Below, one piece after another: positions 59,644 to 64,000 of a DNA stretch of 64,000 nucleotides (position 1 is its first letter; the number at the start of each line of letters is the position of its first letter). Both the position numbers and the translations under genes were made by a program. A model generated the notes under the pieces. The model did no database searches, was not told where the DNA came from, and saw only the letters and a list, made by a program, of their open reading frames with translations. The DNA is taken from the NCBI GenBank assembly GCA_963759095.1, contig CAVWYF010000038.1, positions 38,314 to 102,313 on the forward strand, in the 5' to 3' direction. Source of the stretch: Anderseniella sp963759095. Its GTDB lineage: Bacteria > Pseudomonadota > Alphaproteobacteria > Rhizobiales > Aestuariivirgaceae.

Positions 59644-62013
59644 ATGAAGAATCATACCAGTACAGACCAATCAGGTAGGGACTCTGATGCTCATCAGCCG
59701 AACTCCAACCCGTCTGGGGTAACAACGACCACAGACCCGGTTTGCGGGATGACAGTGCGCCTGGACGCGGGCAAACCATCTCACGAGTGGGATGGCGAGG
59801 AATTTCATTTCTGCAGCGAAAAGTGCCATGGCCGGTTTGTGGCAGATCCCTATTTTTACGCATCCGGAAACAGCCGGAAGAAAAAACAGGTTGCTGCCGA
59901 GGGCACGACATATACATGTCCGATGCATCCGGAGATTGTTCAGGACGAACCCGGCAGTTGTCCCAAATGCGGGATGGCACTGGAGCCAATGGGCGGGGTT
60001 TCCGATGAACCGAACCACGAACTGATCGACTTCACCCGTCGGCTATGGGTCAGCGTCGCAGCCGCCGTTCCGCTGATTATCCTGACAATGGGACCTCTTG
60101 TTGGGTTGCCGGTGCGAGAATTGATAGGAGAAAACTTCGCGCTTCTGCTGGAATTTGCGTTGGCAACACCTGTCGTCATGTGGGCGGCGTGGCCGTTTTT
60201 CCAGCGCGGCTGGACATCGATCCGCACCTGGAATCTGAACATGTGGACGCTGATCATGATCGGCGTCGGGACTGCCTATCTCTACAGCACCGTTGCGACT
60301 TTCCTGCCGGGTTTGTTTCCTGCGGGGTTGAAGATGGAAGGTGGCCATATGCCCGTCTACTATGAGGCAGCCGTGGTTATCATCGCGTTGGTGTTTGTCG
60401 GACAGGTGCTGGAACTGCGCGCCAGAGAGCGCACCGGTGATGCCATTCGCGCCTTGTTGGACCTGGCGCCGAAAATGGCCCGGCGCATTCTTCCCAATGG
60501 AGACGAATATGATGCGCCTCTGGAAAACCTGATCGAAGGTGACCGCTTGCGGGTTCGGCCCGGTGAAAGTGTGCCTGTCGATGGCATTGTGCTGGACGGG
60601 AACTCATCGATCGACGAGAGCCTGATAAGCGGGGAACCGGTACCTGTTGAGAAAATCAAGGGCGATTTGGTCACCGGCGGAACAATAAACAAGAACGGTT
60701 CGCTGGTCATGCAGGCGCAGCGCGTCGGAGATGAAACCATGCTGTCGCGGATCGTGGCAATGGTTGCATCTGCCCAGCGCTCGCGCGCGCCGATCCAGGG
60801 GATGGCGGACACAGTTGCATCCTACTTTGTCCCTGCCGTGGTTTTTGTCGCAGTCGCGGCTTTCGTGGTCTGGCTGATGATCGGTCCTGAACCGGCACTG
60901 GTGTTTGCAATAGTGTCGGCGGTGTCTGTTTTGATAATTGCGTGTCCCTGTGCGCTGGGACTGGCGACACCGATGTCGATCATGACGGCCACTGGTCGCG
61001 GAGCACAGACGGGCGTTCTGATCAAGGATGCAGAAGCGCTGGAGCGTATGTCCAATGTTGACACGCTCGTCGTCGACAAAACCGGCACCTTAACCGAAGG
61101 CAAGCCTGAACTCACCGATGTGATCGCTTTTGGAAGCGCAAGCGAAGAAGATGTGCTGGCATTGGCTGCGGCATTGGAAAAAGGATCGGAACATCCCCTG
61201 GCGGAGGCCATACTCGATGGTGCCGGGAAACGCGGTTTGACCATCGGCAAGGCTGATGATTTCGAGGCTGTCACAGGTAAAGGCGTCAAGGGCAGAGTGG
61301 CCGGACAGGCAGTCGCCCTGGGCAATCAGGCGATGATGCACGACATCTCCGTTGACCTGGTTTCTGCGGAGAAACAAGCTGATGAGCTACGCGCAACAGG
61401 CAAGACCGCCATGTTCATCGCCGCCGACGCAGAGCTTGTCGGTATCGTAGCAGTTGCAGATCCAATCAAGGCAACCACGGCAGCAGCCATCGAAGCCCTG
61501 CATGAAGCGGGGCTTACGATCATCATGGCAACCGGTGACAACGAACGAACGGCCAAAGCAGTGGCTGTTCAACTGGGCATTGATGAGGTTCGTGCAGGTG
61601 TTCTGCCGGAGGACAAGAAGGCATTGATCGACGATTTGCATAGTAGAGGTCACAAGGTTGCCATGGCAGGTGACGGGGTCAACGATGCTCCGGCACTTGC
61701 TGCAGCAGATGTCGGCATCGCGATGGGGACGGGGGCCGATGTTGCTGTGGAAAGTGCCGGCATCACGCTGCTGAAAGGCGATCTGACTGGAATTGTGCGG
61801 AGCCGGAAACTTGCCCAGGCAACCCTGCGCAATATCAAGCAAAACCTGTTCTTTGCCTTTGCCTACAATTCTGCAGGTGTACCGATCGCTGCGGGAATTC
61901 TGTATCCGCTGACGGGGACCTTGTTGTCCCCCATGATCGCGGCGGCAGCAATGAGCCTGTCGTCGGTTTCGGTTATCACAAATGCACTGAGGCTGCGGCG
62001 TGTGCGTTTGTAG
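59644..62013 (+). CDS. copA: Copper-translocating P1B-type ATPase with YHS and heavy-metal-binding N-terminal domains
   Basis: 789 residues. N-terminal YHS-like domain (VCGMTVRLDAGKPSHEWDGE, CSEKCHGRF, residues 31-70), then a heavy-metal-binding domain YTCPMHPEIVQ...GSCPKCGMALEP (90-115), instead of the usual ferredoxin-like MBDs. Eight membrane helices; CPC in IACPCALGLATP (434-436), phosphorylation DKTGT (478-482), GDGVNDAPALAAADVGIAMG, and C-terminal YNSAGVPIAAG and MSLSSVSVITNALRLRR typical of Cu(I) pumps. Exports cytoplasmic copper. Behind a CueR-type promoter. Confidence 0.95.
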   Translation: MKNHTSTDQSGRDSDAHQPNSNPSGVTTTTDPVCGMTVRLDAGKPSHEWDGEEFHFCSEKCHGRFVADPYFYASGNSRKKKQVAAEGTTYTCPMHPEIVQDEPGSCPKCGMALEPMGGVSDEPNHELIDFTRRLWVSVAAAVPLIILTMGPLVGLPVRELIGENFALLLEFALATPVVMWAAWPFFQRGWTSIRTWNLNMWTLIMIGVGTAYLYSTVATFLPGLFPAGLKMEGGHMPVYYEAAVVIIALVFVGQVLELRARERTGDAIRALLDLAPKMARRILPNGDEYDAPLENLIEGDRLRVRPGESVPVDGIVLDGNSSIDESLISGEPVPVEKIKGDLVTGGTINKNGSLVMQAQRVGDETMLSRIVAMVASAQRSRAPIQGMADTVASYFVPAVVFVAVAAFVVWLMIGPEPALVFAIVSAVSVLIIACPCALGLATPMSIMTATGRGAQTGVLIKDAEALERMSNVDTLVVDKTGTLTEGKPELTDVIAFGSASEEDVLALAAALEKGSEHPLAEAILDGAGKRGLTIGKADDFEAVTGKGVKGRVAGQAVALGNQAMMHDISVDLVSAEKQADELRATGKTAMFIAADAELVGIVAVADPIKATTAAAIEALHEAGLTIIMATGDNERTAKAVAVQLGIDEVRAGVLPEDKKALIDDLHSRGHKVAMAGDGVNDAPALAAADVGIAMGTGADVAVESAGITLLKGDLTGIVRSRKLAQATLRNIKQNLFFAFAYNSAGVPIAAGILYPLTGTLLSPMIAAAAMSLSSVSVITNALRLRRVRL

Positions 62014-62043
62014 GGCCGGACAACTCCCCCGGTTGTCTGGCGT

Positions 62044-63186
<1,143 letters not shown>

Positions 63187-63203
63187 CGTGTGGACCTCCT
63201 GGT

Positions 63204-64000
63204 TCAGCCTGGCTCATGCATGCGAAGAATGGTGCGGGCAAGGGTTTGGGCGCGGGGTACGAAAGAACTGAGTTCCATATACTCATCCGGACTGTGGGCA
63301 TGGGCGCCGACCGGGCCGACGCCGCAAATGGTTGGTGTGCCAACCGAGGCGGCAATGCCGGAGTTTGCGCAACCGCCGGAGAACTCACCGGCAATGGCAA
63401 GGCCGCTGTCCCGGCCGGCCTGCGTATACAGGTTGAACATGTCGGCGGATGCAGGTGACTGCTCAAGCGGTTTAAACTCTCCCAAGATATCCATTTTGGC
63501 AGTCGTGCCGGAGACATAACTGCGGTCTGCGATTTTTGTGATTGAGGCGACCAGCCAGTCCCTGTCTGCAAGCTTGATGAAACGTGTATCGATGTCGCAA
63601 CTGGCTTCAGGCGCGACCGTGTTGACCGATTGCCCACCGGAAATGAGACCGACATTGACGGTGATGCCGCGGTCAATGTCGGTGATATCGTGCCAGGCGG
63701 TAATCTTGTGTGCCAACTCGCCAATGGCACTGACGCCGTCGGCGAAGTTGGCGCCTGAATGGGCCGCCTTGCCCTTGATGATGCACCTGAAAAAGACACC
63801 TCCCTTGCGGCCCGTCACCACATTGCCGCTGATCCGGCCAGGTTCTGAATTGAATACCGCACGGGCGTTGGTGGTTTCGCGCGCAATCACCGGCGCTGAT
63901 GAGGGAGAACCGATTTCTTCATCACCGGTGAACAGCCCGACAAGCGGGGCAGGGGCGCCACCCAGTTCGGCGAACGCGGCCAGCACAAAGGCATTCATGA
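63204..64000 (-). CDS. M20-family peptidase, N-terminus cut by the window edge
   Basis: At least 264 residues of an M20 enzyme; the metal-binding N-terminal part lies beyond base 64000. Visible: FTGDEEIGSPSSAPVIARET (Glu pair), the dimerisation domain IIKGKAAHSGANFADGVSAI, VGLISGGQSVNTVAPEASCD, and the C-terminal GVGPVGAHAHSPDEYMELSS with the last zinc His. Similar to acetylornithine deacetylase/succinyl-diaminopimelate desuccinylase-like and CPG2-like proteins. Tandem with the M20 gene just downstream, sharing direction. Confidence 0.88.
   Translation of the reverse strand, partial: MNAFVLAAFAELGGAPAPLVGLFTGDEEIGSPSSAPVIARETTNARAVFNSEPGRISGNVVTGRKGGVFFRCIIKGKAAHSGANFADGVSAIGELAHKITAWHDITDIDRGITVNVGLISGGQSVNTVAPEASCDIDTRFIKLADRDWLVASITKIADRSYVSGTTAKMDILGEFKPLEQSPASADMFNLYTQAGRDSGLAIAGEFSGGCANSGIAASVGTPTICGVGPVGAHAHSPDEYMELSSFVPRAQTLARTILRMHEPG

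Overview
The window reads as a GC-rich chromosomal segment of an alphaproteobacterium, most likely a member of the Hyphomicrobiales (Rhizobiales) or a close relative. The main evidence is gene order: eno, ftsB, pdhA, pdhB (with its own lipoyl domain), pdhC, lpd, lipA and a COQ10/RatA-like gene form one run, and nagZ, scpA, scpB, tatA, tatB, tatC form another. A BA14K-family secreted protein points the same way. The sulfonate genes suggest, but do not prove, a marine or sulfonate-rich habitat. No tRNA, rRNA, CRISPR array, prophage or insertion sequence was recognised.

Layout. 0-7.5 kb: an MscS channel, then a VOC protein (frameshifted), a thioesterase, a BaiN-like flavoprotein and an acetyltransferase, followed by a convergent nitroreductase and an acidic protein of unknown function. 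7.7-17.9 kb: enolase, FtsB, the pyruvate dehydrogenase operon, two GlsB/YeaQ membrane proteins, lipoyl synthase and a START-like protein. Two small unnamed genes sit inside the pdh operon. 18.1-23.6 kb: a BA14K protein, then the most novel part of the window. It holds two overlapping ATP-grasp genes on the minus strand, divergent from a PqqD-like chaperone, a 43-residue peptide with a lasso-like leader motif, and GT4 and GT2 glycosyltransferases. Together they look like an uncharacterised RiPP (modified peptide) locus. 23.6-36.6 kb: amino-acid and one-carbon accessory genes (M20 deacylase, split FAD oxidoreductase, methyltransferase, NIPSNAP, zinc-less ADH with a divergent LysR, Tat-like deaminase, ankyrin protein, GcvT-type demethylating dehydrogenase, rhodanese, MetZ, frameshifted GNAT, LysE).

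36.7-42.4 kb: a LacI regulator divergent from a likely sulfonate (DHPS/sulfolactate) operon: a small membrane protein, HpsN-like dehydrogenase, SDR, both sulfopyruvate decarboxylase subunits and an FMN-dependent 2-hydroxyacid dehydrogenase. The intergenic region carries a 38-bp perfect palindrome. 42.7-53 kb: a DEAD-box helicase, small housekeeping genes, a ferredoxin, an XRE-cupin regulator, nagZ (frameshifted), scpAB, an orphan ABC ATPase and tatABC. 53-62 kb: a copper-resistance island (Spy-like protein, DUF2652 protein, cytochrome c', CusF, multicopper oxidase, TolC-like lipoprotein, small lipoprotein, His-rich secreted protein, CopA-type ATPase behind a CueR-type promoter). 62-64 kb: two tandem M20 peptidases, the second cut by the window edge.

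Two patterns cross the whole window. A ~105-bp two-hairpin intergenic repeat occurs five times, with compensatory changes in its stems and internally deleted copies. Four genes carry single-base frameshifts at points where protein similarity simply continues in another frame; this could be indel error in the assembly or real decay.
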